From: Desulfovibrio sp. UBA2564
Lineage (GTDB): Bacteria > Desulfobacterota > Desulfovibrionia > Desulfovibrionales > Desulfovibrionaceae
Assembly: GCA_002340305.1 (NCBI GenBank)
Contig: DDLU01000280.1
Coordinates: 1 to 5,784 of the forward strand
Length of the DNA: 5,784 bases
Direction of reading: 5' to 3'
Shown: positions 1-5,761 of the stretch, piece after piece
Position numbering within the stretch: position 1 is the stretch's first letter
Layout: every line of letters begins with the position of its first letter
Translations under genes and position numbers: made by a program
Notes under the pieces: generated by a model
The model's database searches: none
Seen by the model: the letters and a program-made list of their open reading frames with translations, nothing else
Told to the model about the DNA's origin: nothing

Positions 1-300
1 TTGATTGATACCGGTTCTAAAATGGACGAAGTTATCTTTGAAGAATTCAAGGGTACCGGTAACATGGACCTTTACCTTGATCGCAAACTGGCTGAAAAAC
101 GTGTCTTCCCGGCTATCGACATCAACCGCTCCGGCACACGTAAAGAAGAACTTCTCCTAGACGATGGCGTTCTCAACAAGGTTTGGATCCTGCGCAAGCT
201 TCTTGCCCCCATGAACTCCATTGATTCCATGGAATTCCTGCTCGACAAGATGAAAGGTACCAAAAACAACGAAGAATTCTTCGACATGATGGGCAAATAA
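1..300 (+). CDS. rho: Transcription termination factor Rho, C-terminal part (5' end outside window)
   Basis: This is the end of Rho, the hexameric RNA-dependent ATPase/helicase that releases transcripts from RNA polymerase in the cytoplasm. The frame is open from base 1 and begins mid-protein with LIDTGSKMDEV. By recalled alignment to E. coli Rho this is about residue 320 of 419, so roughly the last quarter is present. Visible parts are the R-loop with its RNA-contacting lysine (residue 7 here), the FEEFKGTGNM stretch (13-22), and the segment DINRSGTRKEELL (40-52). That segment carries the subunit-interface arginine finger, probably Arg47 (E. coli Arg366), and Arg34 would match E. coli Arg353. 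The C-terminus ends FFDMMGK, as expected for the family, so the gene is intact at this end. The Walker A and B motifs and the N-terminal RNA-binding domain lie upstream of the window. The codon at base 1 is TTG but is not a start. A hairpin terminator follows 25 bases after the stop. Confidence 0.97.
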   Translation: MIDTGSKMDEVIFEEFKGTGNMDLYLDRKLAEKRVFPAIDINRSGTRKEELLLDDGVLNKVWILRKLLAPMNSIDSMEFLLDKMKGTKNNEEFFDMMGK

Positions 301-325
301 CAAGTCCTTCGTATAAAGAATTATC

Positions 326-360
326 AACCCCGCGAGCTTTGCCCGCGGGGTTTTCTTTTT
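326..360 (+). terminator. Intrinsic terminator of rho
   Basis: A perfect 9-bp GC-rich stem has arms at 326-334 (AACCCCGCG) and 344-352 (CGCGGGGTT), with a 9-base loop. It is followed at once by a T-rich tract, TTTTCTTTTT, at 351-360. It starts 25 bases after the rho stop and should end the rho transcript independently of Rho, separating it from the protease gene downstream. Confidence 0.93.
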
Positions 361-370
361 GCTTACTTTC

Positions 371-399
371 TTTACAAGCAGGCGTTCAAAACTTACTCT
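371..399 (+). promoter_or_regulatory. Weak candidate sigma70-type promoter for the protease-ribF-clc unit
   Basis: The rho terminator implies a new promoter in 361-454. The best pair I can find is TTTACA at 371-376 (five of six matches to the -35 consensus) and TACTCT at 394-399 (only three of six to the -10 consensus), spaced by 17 bases. The -10 is poor. An alternative -10-like TATATC lies at 435-440 but has no good partner. This is inference from position and partial consensus only. Confidence 0.2.
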
Positions 400-454
400 C
401 TTCAGTAGAAAATTAAATCATCAACACTATCTTCTATATCCAGCAAATTTTTGT

Positions 455-1918
455 ATGCCCATCAGAAAAAAAATCCATTTCCAGATCATATCCTCAATAC
501 TGATCTTTTTCTTCAGCCTGTGCCTGACCCCGCAGGCTACTGCAAACTCACTCTTTGGAGATTTCACAGTAACTGACGAAATCAGGCTTGGTAAAGAATT
601 TGATAAAATGGTCCGCACCAGAATGCCGGTTATCCTCGATCCGCAGATCGAAGGTTACGTCAAACAGCTTGTCGCGCGTGTTGCCAAGCAGATTCCACCA
701 CAGCCGTTCCCCATAACTGCTACTGTAATCCGCAATAATTCCATGAACGCTTTCGCTGTTCCGGGCGGTTATGTTTATGTGTACACGGGCCTGATTCTGA
801 ACATGAAGCATGAGGCTGAACTCGCTGCTGTTATCGGTCACGAGCTTGCCCACGTATCCCTGCGCCATGTCGCAAGCCGAATGGAAAAGATGAAATTGGT
901 CAGCTTTGCAAGTATGCTGGGAACCCTTGCCGGAATGCTGGTCGGCATTGCCGGGGGCGGCGGTAATATGGGTAACCTCGGTCAGGCAATTGCCATGGGT
1001 TCAATGGGAAGTGCACAAAGTGCCTACCTCAATTACACTCAGGAAAACGAACGCGAGGCTGACCATCTTGGTATGAACTATCTCATCGCTGCCGGATACA
1101 ACCCGCAAAGCATGGTTGACGGTTTCAAGGTCATGAAACAGCGACAATGGAATTTAAGCAACACAAACATTCCGACCTATCTTTCCACCCACCCCGGCCT
1201 AGATGTCCGTATCGGCTACCTTGAAGACCGCTTCAAACGTATGCCCCCGGAATATTTCAAACGACGGAATGACGATGCAACATTTTTCAAAGTCCAGACC
1301 CTGATTCGGGCACGTTTGACTTCTGCCGATGTTGCCCTTGCCCATTATCAGGCCATCCCGGAGGCCAAGCGTACCTGCCTTGACCATCTAGGCCTCGGTA
1401 TTGTTTACACCCGCATGAAGCAATACACCAAGGCGGGGCTGGAATTCAATCAGGCCCATGAACTCTGCCCTGAAGATAACTTAATACTCAGGGAACAGGG
1501 ACGTTTCTATTTTACCATCGGCAAGATGGACAAAGCATCTCCACTGCTCCGCAAAGCATACATGCGCAACCCACGTGATGTGATGGCCCTCTTCTTCATC
1601 GCCAGAATCGAAGGTGAACGAAAAAACTACAAACAAGCTATTTTCACCATGCGCAAAGTCGCTGAGCTTGTTCCCCATGATCAGGAAATCCACTACCACC
1701 TTGGACGCATGCTCGGTGAATCCGGACACTATTTTCAGGCCCATACCCAGCTCGCCTACGCTGCTCTTTACGGACTTGATATTAAAAAAGCCCAATTCCA
1801 CCTCCGCAAAGCTGAAGGACTCGCTAAGACCAAGAAACAACGTGAGGAATTGAAAAAATTACAGGACACACTCAACCCCAAACCGCCCAAGGAGAAGGAC
1901 AAGGGAAAGCTTGAATGA
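455..1918 (+). CDS. Exported M48-family zinc metalloprotease with C-terminal TPRs (BepA-like)
   Basis: A 487-residue exported metalloprotease. Residues 1-30 form a Sec signal peptide: basic start MPIRKK, hydrophobic core about 11-24, probable cleavage ATA/NS after residue 30. The M48 catalytic core carries HELAH at 129-133 (zinc ligands His129 and His133, catalytic Glu130). EREAD follows at 199-203, with Glu199 the likely third zinc ligand. Ser-Thr-His246-Pro matches the extra histidine known in E. coli BepA. A Gly/Met-rich hydrophobic stretch (about 151-190) separates the two metal motifs, as in BepA relatives. Four 34-residue TPR-like units span about 308-442, and the tail is Lys-rich. E. 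coli BepA, which degrades or helps assemble outer-membrane proteins such as LptD and BamA, has the same architecture and nearly the same length, so a periplasmic envelope quality-control role is likely but inferred. An in-frame TTG at 359 would add 32 residues ahead of the signal peptide and lies inside the rho terminator tract, so ATG 455 is preferred although no clear Shine-Dalgarno precedes it. Confidence 0.92.
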   Translation: MPIRKKIHFQIISSILIFFFSLCLTPQATANSLFGDFTVTDEIRLGKEFDKMVRTRMPVILDPQIEGYVKQLVARVAKQIPPQPFPITATVIRNNSMNAFAVPGGYVYVYTGLILNMKHEAELAAVIGHELAHVSLRHVASRMEKMKLVSFASMLGTLAGMLVGIAGGGGNMGNLGQAIAMGSMGSAQSAYLNYTQENEREADHLGMNYLIAAGYNPQSMVDGFKVMKQRQWNLSNTNIPTYLSTHPGLDVRIGYLEDRFKRMPPEYFKRRNDDATFFKVQTLIRARLTSADVALAHYQAIPEAKRTCLDHLGLGIVYTRMKQYTKAGLEFNQAHELCPEDNLILREQGRFYFTIGKMDKASPLLRKAYMRNPRDVMALFFIARIEGERKNYKQAIFTMRKVAELVPHDQEIHYHLGRMLGESGHYFQAHTQLAYAALYGLDIKKAQFHLRKAEGLAKTKKQREELKKLQDTLNPKPPKEKDKGKLE

Positions 1919-1984
1919 TGCGGGCTTTTGAGGTAACGGTTTTCGTTTCCAAAATTCTATTCTTAACTAAAAAGTGAAGCGAAC

Positions 1985-2962
1985 ATGATCATCGCAAAAT
2001 CCATAGATGAAATTATCAAGCCTGAACAAGGCGCATGCGTAACAATCGGCAACTTTGACGGTGTCCACAAAGGGCATCAAAAGCTGATCAGCACTACTTG
2101 CAAAAAAGCACGGGGCAATGGCTTAGCCAGCGTTGTTGTAACCTTTGACCCCCATCCACTCCGGGTTCTGGTTAATAGCAAGACCCCGCCTTTTATTACC
2201 CTGACCTCACAAAAACTTGAGCTAATTGCCCTCCATAAACCGGACATCATTCTGCCCCTGAATTTCACCCGCGAAATGGCAGCCCTTTCTCCCGAAGAAT
2301 TCATCAAGCAATACCTGATAGACCCTCTGGGAATGAAAGAAATGGTTGTGGGATATGACTATGCCCTCGGTAAAGGCCGTAGCGGTAACTATGAAACCAT
2401 CGTCGAGTTGGGCAAAAAACACGACTACGGCGTAGAACGTCTTGATCCGGTCATCATCAATGATGCCGTGGTCAGCTCTTCCCGCATCCGCGATCTTGTC
2501 AGCGAAGGTAATGTCTGGGATGTTCGTCCGCTGCTGGGCCGTTTCTATCAGGTACGCGGTGAAGTTGTGCACGGCATGAACAGAGGTGGAAGACTGCTTG
2601 GTTTTCCCACAGCCAATATCAAACTTGAAGATGAACTTTTCCCCAAGAAAGGGGTCTACGCCATCCGTGTGGAAGTTGACGGCAAGGTCCTGCCCGGTGT
2701 TGCAAACATCGGCAAGAACCCTACCTTCGGCAATGAAGCACTTTCGGTTGAAGCGCACATTCTCGATTTCTCCTCTGATATTTACGGTAAGGACATCCGC
2801 GTCCACTTCATCCAGCGTATACGGTCCGAAAAGAAATTCAACGGACTGGATGAACTCAAGGAACGTATCGGCATTGACATTAACCTTGCCCGTGAAATCC
2901 TCTCCTACCCCGAATCCCAAGTCCGTCCCGGACTGCATCTGAGCGAATCAGGAGCCGATTAA
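1985..2962 (+). CDS. ribF: Bifunctional riboflavin kinase / FAD synthetase
   Basis: RibF (325 residues, normal family length) phosphorylates riboflavin to FMN and then adenylates FMN to FAD, using ATP for both steps, in the cytoplasm. The N-terminal FMN adenylyltransferase domain (about 15-175) shows the nucleotidyltransferase signature GNFDGVHKGH (22-31), TFDPHP (53-58), VGYDYALGKGRSGN (122-135) and the SSSRIR motif (164-169). The C-terminal riboflavin kinase domain (about 183-308) shows GRLLGFPTAN (202-211), ANIGKNPTFG (240-249) and VEAHILDF (255-262), in which Glu256 is the expected catalytic base. All key residues are present and the gene looks intact. ATG 1985 places the domain normally. 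The upstream AGTGAAG is only a weak ribosome binding site. No FMN riboswitch fits in the 66-base gap after the protease gene, so flavin-responsive control is not evident. The stop codon overlaps the clc start by one base, indicating co-transcription and probably translational coupling. Confidence 0.97.
   Translation: MIIAKSIDEIIKPEQGACVTIGNFDGVHKGHQKLISTTCKKARGNGLASVVVTFDPHPLRVLVNSKTPPFITLTSQKLELIALHKPDIILPLNFTREMAALSPEEFIKQYLIDPLGMKEMVVGYDYALGKGRSGNYETIVELGKKHDYGVERLDPVIINDAVVSSSRIRDLVSEGNVWDVRPLLGRFYQVRGEVVHGMNRGGRLLGFPTANIKLEDELFPKKGVYAIRVEVDGKVLPGVANIGKNPTFGNEALSVEAHILDFSSDIYGKDIRVHFIQRIRSEKKFNGLDELKERIGIDINLAREILSYPESQVRPGLHLSESGAD
2950..2954 (+). promoter_or_regulatory. Ribosome binding site of clc inside the ribF end
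   Basis: AGGAG lies 7 bases before ATG 2962, within the last codons of ribF. It fixes the clc start at 2962, where TAATG joins the ribF stop and the clc start, and supports coupled translation. Confidence 0.8.
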
Positions 2963-4779
2963 TGAGTCCCTTCCTCAATGTAAGCATGTGGAAAGACCTT
3001 GCCCGATCCTACCGCAAAGCCAGCCACTTCCGCTGGTTGGCACTGGGTATCGTGGTAGGTATCCTTTCCGGCATCGTAGCCGTGCTTTTTTTCGGTGCTG
3101 TCGAGCTGGGTAAACATATTTTTATGAGCCAGTTGGCTGGACTGTCCCTGCCTGCACCAGAAGGTGAAGAACTTTTTCACGGACATGCAGGAGAGCATCT
3201 GCGCACTTGGACCATCCCCATCTGCCTGACCATTGTCGGTCTTATTACCGGATGGCTGGTCAACAAATACATCCCGGAAACTATCTCCGGCGGTACAGAC
3301 GGCACAGATGCAACCATCAAGTGCTTTCATCAAGGCAGCGGACTCATGAAGCCCATCATCCCCATCATCAAGGGGATCAGTTCTGTCTTCACCATCTCTT
3401 GCGGTGGTAGTGCAGGCCGTGAAGGCCCAATCACCCAAATGGGTGCCGGGGTCGGATCATGGCTGGCCCAGAGGCTTAAGCTCTCCACCAAGGAACGCCG
3501 CATCCTGCTCCTCTCCGGTGCTGCCGGCGGTCTTGGCGCGATCTTCCGTGCTCCCCTTGGCGGAGCACTGACTGCAATCGAAGTTATCTACCGTGAGGAC
3601 TTTGAATCTGAAGCCATTCTGCCTTCGGTCATTTCTTCCGTAGTTTCTTATTCCTTATTCACACTTTTCTATGGATCCGAGCCGATCTTCGGTATTCCGC
3701 GCTTTGTTTTTCACGATCCGCGGGAATTGATCTTCTATGTAGTGCTGGCTTTTGCCTGTACCCTCGCAGGCTGGATTTATATCCGCACCTTCCGATTCAT
3801 TAAATATTCGGTATTTTTCCAGATCAAAGACCGTGTAGGCCTCATGTGGGCAACAGGCCTCGGCGGCCTGCTCATGGGTATCATGGGTATGCTTTTCCCG
3901 CAGGTTCTCACCGGGGGGTACGGTTGGCTGGAAATGGCAATCATGGGTGAAATTCCGCTCATGATGATGATCGCCATCGTCATCGGTAAAACCATCGCCA
4001 CTTCCATGACCATCGGTTCCGGTATGTCCGGCGGTATGTTTGCCCCGGCCCTTTTCGTCGGCGGTATGTCCGGCGGTATCGTCGGTCAGGTTGCAGGGAA
4101 ATATTTCCCGGATATCGTCACCCAGCCCGGAGGATACGTGCTTGTCGGCATGGCGGCTTTTTTTGCCGGGGTTGCAAAAGCTCCCATCGGTCCGCTGATC
4201 ATGGTCTGCGAACTCACTCAGGGTTACGGTCTGCTGTCACCGCTCATGCTCGCCTCTGCGCTGTGCATCGTTCTCGGGCGCAGCTTCTCCCTTTATGAGC
4301 ATCAGGTGGAAAGTAAATTCGATTCCCCAGCCCATATCGAGGATAAGACCATCAACATACTTGAGGGCTTGCACGTGGACACCCACTACAAACCGGGCCG
4401 GGTAACCACCCTCGAAGAAGGAACCACGCTCAAGGCGCTGACCGACATCATCGCCAACACCAACGAGCTTTACTTTCCGGTCAAAAATGATGACGGCATG
4501 ATCACTGGAATCCTGACCATTCAAAACGTTAGAAACCACCTCTTCAACCCGGACCTCTTTGACCTCATCCTCACCAAAGACCTCGCCACCAAACCAGCGA
4601 CTCTCAAGGCGGATGATGATCTCTACACCGCCCTGCTTAAGTTTGTAGATACCGACTACGGGCAGATTCCGGTAGTAAGTGAGGACGATCCCAACAGGAT
4701 CATCGGTATCCTTAACAGGGAAAACGTCTTCCGCGCTTACGCCAAGGCAGTTAAGGAAATACGGGAAGCTGCTGAATAA
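2962..4779 (+). CDS. ClC-family chloride channel/transporter with two C-terminal CBS domains
   Basis: A 605-residue inner-membrane ClC protein, which should work as a dimer with one anion path per subunit. The membrane domain (about 25-445) holds GREGP at 152-156 with the gating glutamate Glu154. It also holds GMFAP at 358-362, where Phe360 matches the chloride-binding Phe of E. coli ClcA, and SLY at 443-445, where Tyr445 probably matches the central chloride-binding tyrosine. The usual first motif GSGIP is replaced by a GTDGTDA stretch at 111-117. The internal proton glutamate of ClcA aligns with Val208 (AIEV, 205-208), as in animal ClC channels. Channel or exchanger therefore cannot be decided from sequence. 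Two CBS domains follow (about 480-530 and 538-598); such pairs often bind adenine nucleotides and control gating, which is known for the family and not shown here. ATG 2962 is set by the AGGAG upstream and overlaps the ribF stop. A hairpin terminator follows directly. A role in anion or pH balance is inferred. Confidence 0.95.
   Translation: MSPFLNVSMWKDLARSYRKASHFRWLALGIVVGILSGIVAVLFFGAVELGKHIFMSQLAGLSLPAPEGEELFHGHAGEHLRTWTIPICLTIVGLITGWLVNKYIPETISGGTDGTDATIKCFHQGSGLMKPIIPIIKGISSVFTISCGGSAGREGPITQMGAGVGSWLAQRLKLSTKERRILLLSGAAGGLGAIFRAPLGGALTAIEVIYREDFESEAILPSVISSVVSYSLFTLFYGSEPIFGIPRFVFHDPRELIFYVVLAFACTLAGWIYIRTFRFIKYSVFFQIKDRVGLMWATGLGGLLMGIMGMLFPQVLTGGYGWLEMAIMGEIPLMMMIAIVIGKTIATSMTIGSGMSGGMFAPALFVGGMSGGIVGQVAGKYFPDIVTQPGGYVLVGMAAFFAGVAKAPIGPLIMVCELTQGYGLLSPLMLASALCIVLGRSFSLYEHQVESKFDSPAHIEDKTINILEGLHVDTHYKPGRVTTLEEGTTLKALTDIIANTNELYFPVKNDDGMITGILTIQNVRNHLFNPDLFDLILTKDLATKPATLKADDDLYTALLKFVDTDYGQIPVVSEDDPNRIIGILNRENVFRAYAKAVKEIREAAE
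4021..4079 (+). repeat. 17-bp direct repeat inside clc encoding a doubled GMSGG
   Basis: The 17-mer GGTATGTCCGGCGGTAT occurs at 4021-4037 and again at 4063-4079, in the same reading frame. It encodes GMSGG at residues 354-358 and 368-372, flanking the chloride-binding GMFAP loop. Glycine-rich helix ends are normal for ClC proteins, but exact nucleotide identity over 17 bases is notable. Confidence 0.8.
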
Positions 4780-4824
4780 AAAGAAAAGCTCCCTCTTGCA
4801 TATGCAGGAGGGAGCTTTAAAATT
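4778..4824. terminator. Long hairpin terminator shared by clc and the convergent gene
   Basis: Arms at 4785-4800 and 4803-4818 are complementary over 16 positions with one G-U type mismatch. The tip probably opens to a small CATATG-type loop. On the minus strand the stem is followed by TTTTCTTTTT (complement of 4787-4778), a strong U-tract that overlaps the clc stop codon, so it looks like an efficient terminator for the leftward gene. On the plus strand the following bases are TTTAAAATTTTC, a weaker tract, so it probably serves clc too. Confidence 0.88.
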
Positions 4825-4842
4825 TTCAAAATAATTTTAAAG
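4815..4842. repeat. AT-rich inverted repeat overlapping the terminator
   Basis: A perfect 10-bp inverted repeat has CTTTAAAATT at 4815-4824 and AATTTTAAAG at 4833-4842, with an 8-base spacer. It ends two bases before the stop codon of the leftward gene. It shares CTTT (4815-4818) with the 3' arm of the larger terminator stem, so the two hairpins compete for those bases. Confidence 0.7.
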
Positions 4843-4843
4843 T

Positions 4844-5635
4844 CTAAACAACCTCATCAACATAAGTTCCCGGTGGTGGCACTGCACCTACAGCTGAACT
4901 TCCTCCCTCCACAGTCTGGTTGGACTCTCCGGTCAGATCTACTTTCTTTTCGTCTTCAGGAACTACAGTACCCGCAGCAGCAACAGTCCCAACCTGCTCA
5001 GCAGCCTGAACATTGCCGGCGGCTGTCTGGGGTTCATCCAGTTCGTTACCTTTAAGAACCTTATCGCTTTCAGTCTCGGTTGCTTTTTCGACCTTCTCTT
5101 CAATCTCCTCAGTAAGCTCTTCAGGATCATTCTTGGCATCAAGAACCTTCTTGGCACCCTCTGGCATAAGCTTTTCTTCGATCTTTGCTTCTGCCTTTTC
5201 TTCCTGCTCTTTTTCCTCTTCCTTACGCTCGGCCTCGATTTTCTCTTCGAGCTTTTCCTTGGTATAATTTTTAGCCTTTTCTTCTGCTGCTCTTTGTGCC
5301 TTCATACCGACAAGCAACATTTCAGCCTTATTTCCCGGAGAAGCAGCAGCAGTGATTGCAGCATCAATCTGCCCGGACTCAAGCACGCTCTGCATCTGAC
5401 TGCGGAACTGATCCGCCACCGCGTAGGAAGTCATCAGCCCGTTGATATACTTGGACTGTTCACGATCCTGCTGAACAAAGTTCCCCGCCATCATGTTTCT
5501 GGCAGAAAAAGAATGTCCCTGCGGTTCTTCCTCCTCAACCTTCTGGTGAGTAGGATTCACCTCTTCAGCTTCAGCAGCTTCCTTCTGCATATTGAAAACA
5601 TTAAATTTAAAGCCCGAAGATTCCCCGATTCTCAT
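4844..5635 (-). CDS. Hypothetical Glu-rich, probably coiled-coil protein
   Basis: I do not recognise this 263-residue protein. It has no signal peptide, no membrane segment, and no cysteine or tryptophan, and about one residue in six is Glu. Four parts can be seen. There is a short start, MRIGESSGFKFNVF (1-14), then an acidic patch (17-38). A better-mixed, probably folded helical region (about 44-118) includes YAVADQFRSQMQSVLESGQI and an Ala-rich stretch. A highly charged Lys/Glu segment (about 115-185) should form a long single helix or coiled coil. The tail (about 190-263) is disordered-looking, rich in Ala, Val, Gly and Thr, and ends PPPGTYVDEVV. ATG 5635 is supported by GAGG 6 bases upstream. 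The gene converges on clc and shares its terminator hairpin. Codon use looks like its neighbours, arguing for a resident gene. The opposite strand is also open in places (5013-5267 and 5294-5641), but those frames are Ser/Phe-rich shadows of Glu/Lys codons. A scaffold or structural role is possible but only a guess. Confidence 0.8.
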   Translation of the reverse strand: MRIGESSGFKFNVFNMQKEAAEAEEVNPTHQKVEEEEPQGHSFSARNMMAGNFVQQDREQSKYINGLMTSYAVADQFRSQMQSVLESGQIDAAITAAASPGNKAEMLLVGMKAQRAAEEKAKNYTKEKLEEKIEAERKEEEKEQEEKAEAKIEEKLMPEGAKKVLDAKNDPEELTEEIEEKVEKATETESDKVLKGNELDEPQTAAGNVQAAEQVGTVAAAGTVVPEDEKKVDLTGESNQTVEGGSSAVGAVPPPGTYVDEVV

Positions 5636-5641
5636 GGCTAG

Positions 5642-5645
5642 CCTC
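5642..5645 (-). promoter_or_regulatory. Ribosome binding site of the leftward hypothetical gene
   Basis: GAGG on the minus strand is separated from ATG 5635 by six bases, which supports this start and that the frame is a translated gene. Confidence 0.7.
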
Positions 5646-5663
5646 GATTGGTTATATAATTTA

Positions 5664-5691
5664 TCTATAGAATTAATCGCGTATCGATACG
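5664..5691 (-). promoter_or_regulatory. Possible promoter/operator of the leftward gene: -10-like box and 12-bp palindrome
   Basis: A perfect palindrome CGTATCGATACG sits at 5680-5691. Ten bases downstream, in the leftward direction, is TATAGA (complement of 5669-5664), a four-of-six match to a -10 box that would give a leader of about 20 bases ahead of the GAGG and ATG. I find no good -35, so a palindrome in the spacer/-35 zone could be a repressor or activator site. This is inference; a 12-bp palindrome can arise by chance in AT-rich spacer DNA. Confidence 0.25.
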
Positions 5692-5737
5692 ATTATCGGC
5701 ATAAATCAATATTTCCTTAGGTTTGATATGAAGTTTT

Positions 5738-5761
5738 CCCTCCCCCCTTGCCATCCCCCCC
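5738..5761 (-). other. G-tract cluster, possible G-quadruplex on the minus strand
   Basis: On the minus strand there is a run of seven G (complement of 5761-5755), then ATGGCAA, six G (5747-5742), A, and three G (5740-5738). Splitting the first run gives four GGG tracts with short loops, which fits the simple G-quadruplex pattern. It lies about 100-125 bases upstream of the leftward hypothetical gene, near the window edge. Confidence 0.35.

Noticed and set aside
1..300. Bases 1-300 as a complete small gene
   Set aside because: The translation begins in the middle of the Rho ATPase domain; it is the 3' end of a gene cut by the window edge.
359..454. TTG start at 359 adding 32 residues to the protease
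   Set aside because: It begins inside the T-tract of the rho terminator and would put a non-hydrophobic extension ahead of a normal signal peptide.
521..523. Cys23 of the protease signal sequence as a lipoprotein lipobox
   Set aside because: The preceding residues are Phe-Ser-Leu; a lipobox needs Gly, Ala or Ser just before the Cys. An ATA/NS Sec cleavage site fits better.
1919..1984. FMN riboswitch upstream of ribF
   Set aside because: The gap is only 66 bases and lacks the conserved RFN-element blocks; no stable multi-stem structure is visible.
2222..2938. 238-codon open frame antisense to ribF
   Set aside because: It lies wholly opposite a RibF with all catalytic motifs, has no convincing ribosome binding site, and its translation shows no recognisable domain.
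2959..3438. 159-codon open frame antisense to the start of clc
   Set aside because: Shadow of the ClC membrane domain; no ribosome binding site or domain evidence.
5013..5641. Plus-strand open frames opposite the Glu-rich gene
   Set aside because: Their Ser/Phe/Leu-rich translations are the expected complement of GAA/GAG/AAG codons, while the minus frame has a start, a ribosome binding site and a terminator.
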